This document shows positions 1 to 10,693 of a stretch of 64,000 nucleotides of DNA, piece after piece. Below the pieces are notes generated by a model. The model had not been told where the DNA came from, ran no database searches, and saw only the letters and a program-made list of their open reading frames with translations. Origin of the DNA: Tetracentron sinense (taxonomy: Eukaryota; Streptophyta; Magnoliopsida; Trochodendrales; Trochodendraceae); assembly GCA_015143295.1 (NCBI GenBank), contig CM026562.1:5184639-5248638 (forward strand), written 5' to 3'. The stretch's first letter is position 1. Each line of letters begins with the position of its first letter. The position numbers were made by a program, and so were the translations under genes.

Positions 1-473
1 TACATAATGAAATAATATGAAAGTTTATTCAAAAATGGAATTGAATGTTTGATTGTTATGATAAGTTGATTTGGATGCTTAAAATGAAACTTTAAAAGCT
101 TAATTAATCATTTAATTAAATGGAAATTGGTTAGGAAATGAAAAAATCAATGTTTTTCAGAGTGTATATTGAACTCGTCGACAAATGCTTGATGGCCTTC
201 AGAACTCGTCGCTGAGTCTTTATAAAAACCAAAAACAGTAGCTAACTTGGGTTCTTTCGGCAACGAATTCATTTGGGCAAGCCCATTCATCAACGAATTC
301 CTTTGCGGTTATAAAAATAAACCCCAAATCCAATTTTTTCAAACTCAATCTGTTTTGAACTTTTCTTAGAGCTTTCCCTCGTCGAATTGTTCCATTGATT
401 TTCTCAGTCAAATCTCTTCCAAATCCTTCAAATCGATCTCATTAAATCTTCTCTGCCCTAAATCTATTTCATC

Positions 474-2254
474 TTGCCTCCAAGAACGAAGAACCCTAGG
501 AAGAACCCTGGCAAGGAGCCTCCGAAGAAGAAAGTTTGGAAAACCAAAGGGAAAGAAGTCGCAACCTCCTCCACTCCATGCTCTTTTGTGTTCAAGGATA
601 AAGAGGCTGAGGAGAGATACAAAATGAACTTCTTCAAACGAGTTCCTATATACGGTAAAATCGTTGATTTCGTTGTGTTTGAGGTTAATTCCCTAAGTCT
701 TCTCACAAATCTTTTCAAAACCTTGAAATGGACTTCCTTTTTAACTTCCAATGAGCCCATGTATCTTGAACTCATTCGTTAATTTTATACTCACTTCCAA
801 TACGACCAAGCAACCTCCACTGTCACATCCTTTGTTCATGGTAAAGATATGTCTTTTAGTAGACAAGATCTTTAGTACATTCTTCGCATTCCTACAAGCG
901 AATTCGAGAACTACACCACAAATCAATGGGCTATCTATCAAGGCTTCAATGAGATAGAAGCTTTGAAACTCTTGTGCATTAACAAGGAAATTTCCAAACC
1001 CTTTCAACCCAAGGTCAACGACCTCACTTTAGAGGCTAGGATGCTTCATCATAACCTACAACTTTATTCCTAGAGTGGGAGGTAGAGATTACCTGACTTT
1101 CTTTGATGTTTTCCTCATGTGGTGCATTCTCACCACAAAGCATATTCATCTGTCTTACATCCTTGTTCACGCCATGTCTGATGCCGCGAAGAGGAACACA
1201 GATTGTCTTCCCTATGGCCAAACCCTCACCAGAATTTTCAAATACTTTAAAGTTTCTCTAACTTCCTACTCAGACAGGGTAAAACCTTCTAACTCGAACT
1301 ACTACTCCAAGGCAACGATTTTGATAATGGGTTATATTTTGATAGGATGACATGGATACCCAAGCCTCCCATTACACAATCATCTATTAGTCAGCCTACT
1401 CCCATTCCTCCTTTAGTCTCTGGACCATCTTCTTCAGCTCCAGGCACATCTGCTCCACCTCCTCCTGTTATACCTTCTGAGATACCATCTTCTTCAACAG
1501 CAACAACAGAGCATCTATCCCCTCCAGATCAGTCACCTCAGAGAGAGGAGTCCTCACCAGAGAGAGGACTCACATTATAGAGATAAGGATGGACCGTCTA
1601 CTCTATACCCAAGGAGATCTACATTAGATAAGGAATTTATGAGTTTGCTTATGGGGAAGATAGATTCAGTGAGCTCGAGTATGATCAACTTTCAAGATGA
1701 AGTTTGAAAGAGGTTGAGTACTCTTGAGACTAGGGTGGACAGCATCCATACTGGGATGAGAGAGATTTAAGGCAGTGGATCCTTGCTTGGATGAGATTAG
1801 CATTGCCGAGGATGTGGTGAAGACAAGAGTTGACTCTATTCTCTCCCTGATAGAGAGAAAGGCAGTGGATGCATTAGAGCAGAGTCTGAAGATTAGTGAT
1901 GAGGTTTCCCTCATCAAAAGTAGAGTTGATGCAGCCGATCAGTCGATCCGAGGACAAGCATCTATACTCTAGCAGGTTGCCTCCTTGGTGGGTGCTCAGG
2001 CCCCTATCATTCATCAGATGGCCTCTCAGATTAATCAGTTGGCTATTGTAGTGATGAGTGCTCCTTCTCGTTCCTCTAGCATTCCAGACCCTAGGGAACC
2101 TTCGATCTCAGTAGTACCTTTAGCATTCGAGGCACCCAGGGCCTCCAAGGAGCCTGTGGGCACTTCTCTTGACTCCAGTGACTCCAGTGGTGATGATGCC
2201 CCCAAGAAGAAATGGGGAGTGGTGAAGAAAAAGACAAGGAAAGTTGACTCTTGA
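474..2254 (+). pseudogene. Decayed gag-like 'plant transposon protein' ORF
   Basis: Read in pieces across frameshifts and stops, the product begins MPPRTKNPRKNPGKEPPKKK, though the first codon is now TTG. It continues with a block around 1075-1350 containing HAMSDAAKRNTDCLPYGQTL, typical of the uncharacterised plant domain often called 'putative plant transposon protein'. A Pro/Ser-rich linker follows (1347-1580), then a predicted coiled coil (about 1775-1970, VDSILSLIERKAVDALEQ), and a Ser/Asp-rich and lysine-rich tail (2160-2254). Domain order matches gag-like ORFs of plant LTR elements. At least five in-frame stops or frame changes show it is dead. No zinc knuckle is visible. Assignment to the family is by recognition of the block, not by a search. 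Confidence 0.5.
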
Positions 2255-2721
2255 TTTTTTTTGGACCAAGAGGAAAAAGAGAAGATGAAGAACATGAAGA
2301 CCTCTCTTGTGTTTTTGTATTTTTTTGATGATGCCAAGGGGGAGGAAAATGTATGAAATGGATCGATATATATTTTTTTTGGAAAATATGTTTTTGTGAA
2401 CTAAATGATGTAAATGTAATACTTTTGTGAATGAAAGTTAACTTTTCATTAACTATGTCTCATTTCTTATCTTTTGATATTATGATTTGATATTTGTTTT
2501 ATTGGTTTGAATGATAGCTAGGCTTGTCCAAAATTGCTAAAATTTGACTTCATATACCTAAAAATGCTTGACATGATTATTTTTTATATTTTTGGTATCA
2601 TGACCTTGAGTGCATATGTTTAGGGAGAGCTAACCTCAAAAATTTTATTGAAAATATATATTAAAGGGGAGCTTAATCTCATTTCATTGTATTATTATGT
2701 TATCATAAAAAATAGGGAGAT

Positions 2722-4246
2722 TGTTAACCCCAAGGGTACAACCTTAGGTACCCTTAATAATTTTGATGATAACACAATAATGGAATGTCCATTGTGGTAC
2801 TAATGTTTCTACCAAGTATTTACAAAATTCAAATTATGAGAACATTAGCACATCAATCATGGCATGAAGCATAGAAATGTCTCAAGGAAAACCAAAATAG
2901 ATTCACACAAGCAAGTCCTTCAACCATATGCAAGCCATCAAAAGATTGCTAAATCCAAGTCAAAGCAAGCAATTGGATCTAGGTGGATAAAATTGAAGAT
3001 GTCAATGATCATACCCAAAGTCCAAGTCGGATCATGAACAAGAATGAAGGATCATAAAGACAAAGTCAAAATGAAGATCCAAGTTCAAGATTGAAGAGAA
3101 ACTCTCATCAAATTTTTAGTGTTTTATTTTTATAATTTTGAGAGTCTAGGACTTATGTAAGAAGTCTTCAAAGTATGGAAAGATGAAAGCTCAAAGTACT
3201 TAAATTGACCATAAGAGCCTAAGACCAAATTGAATATCAAACTAAGGCCCTAGGACATCACAAAGAATGAGAAAAATATTGGCTAAGGAAAGCCAAAAGA
3301 CCTTGGAAAGTATTCCTATCATTAAGGTCTTTAAAAGATGAGAATCTTGTGAAAAATCAAAGGACTTGTCGACGAATCCAAAGAGGCTGAGTGAACTCGT
3401 CGACGAATGGAGTTATAGAAATTTCTATAACTTTCTGCCTTAGAACTTGGAGACGAATCCAAAGACCCCTCTTGAACTTGTCGACAAATTTCTGCGAGAA
3501 ACGCCCAAATTTCTCTACCAGCTAGTTGGACATTTAATGTTTCTCCAATGGCACTATTGATTCAAAAAATATAAATTGAGTTCATTTATGAACTTAAAAC
3601 AATCTCTTGATCGAATATAAACAAAATCATTAACTCTCATTCAATTCTCACAAATCCTTAGTGATTCATTTATTGAGAAAACCTAGAAATCCCAATCTCT
3701 ATTTTGAGCTTTTCAATTCCCATCTTTCAGTGATTTCTAAAGTGCTTGAAAGTCAATCTTATAAGCTCATCGAAGGAGCAAAATTTCGGATTAAAATCCA
3801 TATTTCTGATTGTAAAGAAAAGTCAAGAAACGGTGGTTTCTTGCGTTGAAACGGTAGCTTCGAAGAAGTCAAGAGAGGGTGTTCTCTTGCAAAGTTAGGT
3901 TTTATGCTTACCCGAAAAATGATTGTAAATGTGTGATTCTGACCTGGAAGAGAATTGTAAAAGGTTTGGACTTCACCCGTGAAGAAGCCTGTGCGAGTAA
4001 AATCGTGGTAAATCCTTGAAGCGGGAAACTTAAAGGCAAGGACGTAAGAGTATTACCGAACCTCGAGAACAAATTCTTGGTGTTTGCACTCTCTAACTCT
4101 CTCTACTTTTCTTTATTACACTAATATAGAATTGTTAGTTTCCATTCCTTTATTAATTTAAAATTCCGCAAAAAGTAACTAGGAAGATTTTTAAATTTGC
4201 CAAGACCCTATTCACCCCCCTTCTAGGGTCGTATACTTGTGCAACA
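2722..4246 (+). repeat. 3' LTR (about 1.5 kb)
   Basis: Begins TGTTAACC after the polypurine tract and ends CAACA. It contains several near copies of CTCGTCGACGAATCC between 3365 and 3490. The small ORF at 3661-3849 inside it is not credible as a gene. Confidence 0.55.
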
Positions 4247-5112
4247 CTGATTTGGTAAGAAAGTTAAAACTGCCCAAAATTATGACAAGCAGTCTAGTCT
4301 GCCTTTTTCTTTGGTCCACACTAAGGATGTATCTATCAATACTAATACTATATGTCGATTGGTTCCACGTGGAATATCCCATTGATCTTTATTCTCTATT
4401 CTGGTTGATGCCACATGTCAGCTAACATGACATCTATCTTTAATTGATCCAATAAGAATACGCCATGCCATTCTTTTAATTATTATTTGTTTCCTAATTA
4501 AGTGATAGGTTAAATGTTCACATTCACCCTCTTGCATTTTTTTAATATATTATTCAAATTCTACTATTTAATTAGAACTAATTAAGTTGTAACATTTAAA
4601 TTATTAAAAATATGAAGCTTAAGAGTCTCTTCTTTCTTCCATCCTTATCTTCATTCTTTGATTGTAACTTATTAAATAATAGCATCCACCATCCTCACAT
4701 TTTCTAACTTTTGGTATACCTTCCCCCTAATTCCCTATAAATAGTAGACAAATCTATAAGACACTTTTCATTCTCAAATATGTAAGGGTTTGACATGTCT
4801 TATGCATTTCAATTAGTATGATCCATAAGTGAGTTTTTTTTCCCCAAATATTGGAGCACCTAGAGTGGAAATCTTAAGAGGTTTCATGGTTAAGATTCAC
4901 TAACTCTTAGAATTCAGCTATCTAGCCTTGGTTTTTAGATTTTTAAAAAAATTTAACCCTAAGGCTAAAATTTCTTGACTCTAAGGTTGATTTTTCTAAA
5001 AACCAAGGTTAGATTGTTGAACCCTAAGTTAGTAAATCTTAGTCATGATTAATAAGGGCTAAAAAGGACACGTGTTGACCTATGGGTTCAATCGCGATTG
5101 ACTATGATTGGA
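4247..5112. other. Non-coding AT-rich spacer with one foldback
   Basis: No credible gene. CTATAAATAG near 4735-4746 is TATA-like, but no transcript can be assigned to it. The inverted repeat at 4885-5047 is listed separately. The segment lies between the end of one LTR element and the TSD-like TTGGA preceding a solo LTR. Confidence 0.5.
4885..5047. repeat. Foldback MITE related to the AACCTTGG palindrome family
   Basis: The arms pair CATGGTTAAGATTCACTAAC (from 4885) with the complementary segment ending GTAAATCTTAGTCATG, and CCTTGGTTTTTAG with CTAAAAACCAAGG. The same phrases recur in the palindromes at 21362-22825 and 44513-44770. Confidence 0.6.
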
Positions 5113-6926
5113 TGTAGAGACCCGGATTTTAATTTATCGATAATTGTGTCATTTATGTAATGTATACAAAAATAAGAAAAAAAATGACAATTTCTTTACA
5201 GTATAGCAAAACTCTCTTTTATAAATGATATAGTATCTAGGGTATTAAGGTATAAAATAGTAGAGCCCACCATAGACCTTCTATTTAATAAGTTCTAATT
5301 AGATTAGAATTATAACCAATAGATAATAGGAAGAGACTCATACACACTCTTTCTCTCTTTTGTAATTATGAATTAGATTAGAGGAGGAAATCCTAAACTG
5401 ATTAGGAAGTATCCTAATTATTTTCTAATTAGATTAGGGTTCTCCCCTATATTTATCAAATTTTACAAGATGTTTTGACCATGAAAGACTTAAAATTAGG
5501 ACATCTCTATTTCACAAGAAATTATTCCCCTTTGAATGAGGCTTCTTACTCATTTTGAATCATCCAATTCCGATAACCGAATCAAAAGTTATGCGTCAAA
5601 TATTGGAGCAGGGTTTGAGACGAGATTTTTTCGAAAAACGCTGATTCCGACTTTAAAAAAAATATATTTTAGGGTCCCTAACTCTATAAATACCCCTTAT
5701 TTATTGGATTTAGGGTTAGGAAAGCATTCTAAGATTTTTAGGAATTCGAAAGAGAGTTCAACCTAGGTTTTTTTTAAAGATTTTCATCTCAATGAGAAAG
5801 GAAAACTAGGAGATCATCTCCAAGGCCATTCACAAGCGCTAGATCGCAGGGAAGCGACCAGGAGAGGTAAATATAAATTTTCTTCTATCAATAGGATAAT
5901 CATTGATCTAAATAAGAATAAAATATTAAGATTCAAAGTAAGAAACATATCTAAACATGTTTATACAATGTATATCCCTTATTTAAGATTATCATGATTT
6001 TTAAAGATGTTCTCATTATGATTTTCATTATGTATATTAACCAGGGGAAAAATAATAAATTTTGTGGTGTATGTATGGAGTGAGAATGGAGGAAGGGATG
6101 AATGTTGGATTTGTGAGAAGCTTATGATTTTGATGCAAAAATTGTAATGTGTTGTGAAATTAGGGTTTTTGTCAAATTAATTATATGAGATTATATGCTT
6201 GAAATTGATGCATGATTATTTGAGTGGTTTCATTATTTTACTATGAAAATCGTATAGAGCATGTTTTAAATTGATGCATGATGTACAAGTTGCATGAATG
6301 ATATAAGTTTGGTTAAGAGAAACCATAAATTATGGTTATATAGCTTTAGAGTATTATCATAGCGGGGTTAGTCGTTATGATGAATCTTCGAGAGCCCTTG
6401 ATTGATAATTTAGAGTGCGATTTAACTGAGGGTTATCATAGTTTACTCACAACCACTCAAGATAATGAATATGTACAAGCATGACAAAAATCAAGATAAC
6501 AAGTAACTACTCAAGTACATAAGTACATAAACATGAGTATGTTGTGTTTTGTACTACCCGAGTACCAATAAGTCTAAGATCAAGGCAAGATAAGCCAAAT
6601 AAGTTAATCAGAAGCAAGTCGTGCGCATCGGATAATGTGCTAAGCCGTATGCACAAGATAATGTGCAAAAAAGTTTTGGCACCTCGATAAGTAGAGTATA
6701 TGTTAGTCTCTACCCATATATGGGGTAGAGTTATTTTAAGTTAAAATAATACACAGTGCATGTTGTTTGATTCAATCATGGACAAGTCAGAGAAGTAAAA
6801 CAAGACAGATAAGCCAGAAAAGTAAGAAATACAAGTAAAAGTAAACACACGTCAGAATTGAAAAGAAAGACATTTCTGCACTCTGATTTATATATTTACA
6901 AATGATTTGTTAATCCATGATATATG

Positions 6927-9117
6927 TATTGCGCCCCAAAATCCCACCTAGGAGAATGTAAGATCTTGGCACGTGACTCACTCGTCAAACTATTATAACA
7001 TCCTGTCATAAAGCATTTAAGGCAATCTAAAATATGAACCTGAAATTTTTTTCTTCAATTAACCACAATTAAATCTAAACGTCTCCATTTAAAAAAAACA
7101 TAATAAATCATTTAAATCATCCATCATGATTCTCAACTATCAACTTAACCTAACCATAAAATCCAAAATTAACTTTATTACAATGTTTTGAAGTCAAATT
7201 TAAACACTGATTTTCAGAAAATGGCTAACGATCCAAATTCCATTCACCCTCAGGATAATCACCTGCTGGATCTTCTTCTTCCTCTTCATATTCTTCCTCT
7301 TCCCAAGGTCCACATGCATAAATATCAAACCTAGAACCTGCCGACAACAAAATCATCGGCTGAGTAACAAATTACTCCGTGTATATAAACTCCTAACTAA
7401 CAATATAACAAAATTAATATAAATCATAAATTATGATTTAACAATACATGTAAGCATATAAATAATTTAGAGTGCGGAAGCATAATTTTTAATCAATTCT
7501 TATACCTACTCACTTGTACTTATCTTACTTGTCTTTCTTGTTCGTGAGTGTATCCAAAAACATGCACTATGCAATAACTTAAAAATAACTTTACCCCATA
7601 TATTAGGTAGAGACTAACATATACCCTACTTACCGAGGTACCATATGGTTTACATATTATCCAGTGTATAAGACTTGTCTGCACATTATCCGGTGCATAC
7701 GACTTGTCTACACATTATCTGGTGTATACGGCTTGTCTGCACATTGTCCCGTGCATACGACTTATCTTGCCTTGATCTTAGGCTTATTGGTACTCGGGCC
7801 GTGCAAAACTCAAAATGTATTCATGTCTGTGTACTTGTATACTTATACGAAATTCTTATATTCTTGCTTCTTATCATGCTTGTGTATATTCGATTCATGA
7901 GTGAGTGTGAGTAAGCAATGATAAACTCTCAATTAAACCACACCTTAAATTATTGATTTAGGGCTCTCGAATAATCATCATCACGATAATTGCTGCCATG
8001 ATAATACTTCTAAACCATACAACCATAATTCCAGACTTGTTTTAACCCAATAGTTACCATCCATGCAAATGGTACATCATCATCAAAATAAGGAAATTCA
8101 TATTTAGCATGGTTGGTAAATTAAAATGTATTCAATAGAGATTTTACAATAAGAATTATGAAATTAAATCACTCAAAATTCATTAATCTCACATAAAATA
8201 TCATATGTTCGATTTAACTAAAAACCCTAATGTTACCACAAACATCACAAACGTTCATTATTATCACAAACATTCCATCAATCCCACAACATCCATTTCT
8301 CCATTCTTTATCATACATAATCCACAAAATAATCCATTTCCCCTTATTGAGTTATACATAATAAATCATAATAGAAAAATTCTCCAAAATCACAAAAATC
8401 TTACAAGAGGAATCTACATAATAATAATCATGCTTTAATCACTTTCTTACTTTAGATCTTGATCGTATCATTCTTATTTATATTAAAGATTATTGTATTG
8501 GTAGAAAGGAATCCATATTTACCTTTCTTGATTGCTTCCCTATGATCTATTGCTTGAGAATAGCCTTTGATTTCGATCTTCAATCGCTTCTCTTCTTCTC
8601 TAGTTAGAAGTCCTTTCTAGATCTCCAAAACTCTTAGAAAACTTTTCCAACCCATGACTCATGAAATAAGGTCTTTATATAGGGTTTAGAACCCTAGGGA
8701 AGCCAAAAAGTCAAAAAAATACGTTTTTCAAAATTTCTGTGCGCGATCTCCGATCGATCGGGACTTAGGGTCGATTGATCGGACCCTGCTGGACTTGGCC
8801 GATAGATCGGTCTGATGGCTCCGATTGATCGGACCATTTTGGTCTTGGCCGATCGATCGGTCCTAATGGCTCTAATTGATCGGACCCTGACAGATCCAAT
8901 TTTTTTTTTTTAAAAACCTTTTACTACTATTTGATTTAACTCATTTTCAGGCGATTTAATTATGAAAACAACATAAATTAAGCAATTTATTTGGGTTTTA
9001 AAATCCATACGTATCACATTAACTTTATAGGCTTAATCGCGTTAAAATTAAACACTTATTTCTGTAGAATTAAATAACTAGCACGGATGTTAAGGAAAAT
9101 AAATTTTGGTCTCTACA
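6927..9117 (-). mobile_element. Inner gypsy-type solo LTR inserted in inverted orientation
   Basis: On the minus strand it begins TGTAGAGACC (9117) and ends GGCGCAATA (6927; the terminal CA has become TA). It is flanked by perfect ATATG repeats at 6922-6926 and 9118-9122. Length is 2191 bp. A minus-strand TATA motif TATATAAAG lies at 8673-8681. Two internal repeat patches are visible: a 29-bp minisatellite near 7651-7770 and a cluster of GATCGATCGG-like motifs at 8750-8900. Its 5' part differs from that of the outer LTR, so the two are related subfamilies rather than near-identical copies. Confidence 0.85.
7651..7770. repeat. 29-bp minisatellite inside the inner LTR (about 4 units)
   Basis: Units resemble GACTTGTCTGCACATTATCC followed by GGTGCATAC. 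The corresponding part of the outer LTR (about 6615-6675, opposite orientation) shows only about two units, so the array has changed in number between related LTRs. The short ORFs across 7664-7914 are produced by this repeat. Confidence 0.7.
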
Positions 9118-9621
9118 ATATGCTTTATATTAATGTTTATTATATTGCTAGTTAGAAGTTCATATACGTTGAGTGTTTTCAATACTCAGCCGAACTGTTA
9201 GTTTGGGCAGGTTCGAGGTTTGATATTTGTGCACCTAGACCCTGAGAAGAGGAAGAATATGAAGAGGAAGAAGATCCAACAGGTGATTATCCCGATGGTG
9301 AATGGAATCTGGATCCTTGGCCGTATTCCGGAAACTAATTTATTAGTATTTAAATTGAGTTCAAGAAATTATAATGGAGTTGAATTTGGATTTACGTTAT
9401 GTTGAAATAATGGTTAAGAATCACGAGGATGATTCAAATTTTCTTATCTAGTTTAATTGTGGATTTTTATAAATGCTCTTTGAAGTATCAGTTTATTATT
9501 AATTGAGAAAATTTTAGGTTCACTATTTAGATTGCCATAAATGCTTATAATAGGATGTTATGATGGTTAACTCACGTGTCAATGTCTTACTTTAACTTAG
9601 GTGAGGTTTTGGGGTGCAACA

Positions 9622-10693
9622 TTTGATCTTCTTCTTTCATGTCCTAACTTCTTTCAATTGTTTTGACAGACTTCTCCTTCCTTTCTATAAGGATTATTGC
9701 TTCTGAGACCATTTAGAGCCGAGATCGGAATTGTCAACACAGGATTCAAAGGTGTTAAAAAATTTTGGGATTAGAAAAACTTTTGAATCCCTTGCTGATC
9801 GTCCTGGTCTTAAGACGGGATGGTTTCAGCGCTAGAGCAAAATCCTTATTATTATCATTTGTTAGTTAGGGTGTTTTTGTTCGTTAACCCCCAATATTTA
9901 CACCTTGGGTTAAAGTTCCATTTAAAACAAAGCTTGGATCATTAAAAAAAAGGACATAACATGTCCATACATATATAATTAAAAAGCTTCTAAACCTAAG
10001 TTGTACATTAATATACAAGATTGATTTTTTAACCAGCCACAACAAATCTTGCATATGCACATTCAAAAACATAAGAACCCTAATTATGGAAGCCATTTCA
10101 TCTATAGTGGTCCTGGATATTTTTTAAAAAATGTCAATGAAAACACCTATAGACTGTAGTATAAATAACATGATAGGGAAGAGTAGATAACATGTTTAGT
10201 TCAAATGGATAGTATCTTTACCAAAAAAAAAGAAAAAAAGAGATAACACGTTTAGTTCAAAAAAGGTCTTTGAATAGTGACATGGCCATTATCTATTTAT
10301 CGCTACAAATGAATTTTCTTTATGTAAACCTAGCAATTTCTGTAGAGCTACTAATTACCCTTTATTCTGACCACTAGAATCTGCTTTAGTGTTAGCATTT
10401 AGTCTCCTATTCTGGTTAAGGGTAGCATTTGGGCTAGGTTAGGTCCTACTCGAAGTTTAAACCCAGTCCAAACTTAGCCCAAGCCCAATCTCAGTTAGAG
10501 CTCCTCAGGTTTATTTTTTTGGTAAACGTGGGTATCCTGTCCCAGACCCAGACTAGTCTCACGTGATGTTCAGTTTATATAACATTGGTTTCGAGCCAAG
10601 TTTGGATTGATCTAAATTGAACAAGAGCAATAGTTCGCTCTAAACTGCCCTTCAACTGTCTTTAATTCGGGTTAAATTTTTTTCATCCTCTAC
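9622..10693. other. Spacer between two LTR elements, nothing recognised
   Basis: AT-rich DNA with no convincing ORF. The antisense ORF at 9884-10096 has no recognisable feature. The last bases, TCTAC at 10689-10693, form the left TSD of the next element. Confidence 0.5.

Larger units (their letters stand above)
1..4246 (+). mobile_element. 3' part of an LTR retrotransposon (internal region plus 3' LTR)
   Basis: The 3' LTR is read as 2722-4246: it starts TGTTAACCCC directly after a purine-rich stretch (AAATAGGGAGAT) and ends in GCAACA. The internal region to the left carries a decayed gag-like ORF and no recognisable protease, integrase or reverse transcriptase before the LTR. The 5' LTR lies outside the window, so the TSD cannot be tested; the bases after the LTR are CTGAT. 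The motif ACTCGTCGACGAAT or close variants occurs near 170-300 and again inside the LTR near 3365-3490. The LTR call rests on polypurine tract, TG...CA ends and the typical CACCCCCCTTCTAGG block near the end. It may be non-autonomous (LARD-like), but pol could lie upstream of the window. Confidence 0.6.
5113..9621 (+). mobile_element. Outer gypsy-type solo LTR, split by an inverted solo LTR
   Basis: The LTR starts TGTAGAGACCCGG (5113) and ends TTTTGGGGTGCAACA (9621). The flanks are TTGGA (5108-5112) and TTTGA (9622-9626), a TSD with one mismatch. Removing 6927-9117 and one ATATG leaves about 2.3 kb, close to the length of the inner copy. The 3' half (from about 9123) matches the reverse complement of 7200-7500, including a segment encoding Glu-rich residues (GAAGAGGAAGAATATGAAG). 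A TATA-like CTCTATAAATACC lies near 5680. No internal region is present, so this is a solo LTR left by LTR-LTR recombination. The end sequences suggest a gypsy chromovirus-type LTR; the lineage is an inference. Confidence 0.75.

Noticed and set aside
7664-7914. Overlapping ORFs of 78-79 codons, considered as small proteins
   Set aside because: They read the 29-bp minisatellite in the solo LTR in two frames.
9220-9405. 61-codon ORF with Lys/Arg-rich start
   Set aside because: It lies in the conserved 3' part of a solo LTR that is also present in reverse at 7200-7330; no gene evidence.
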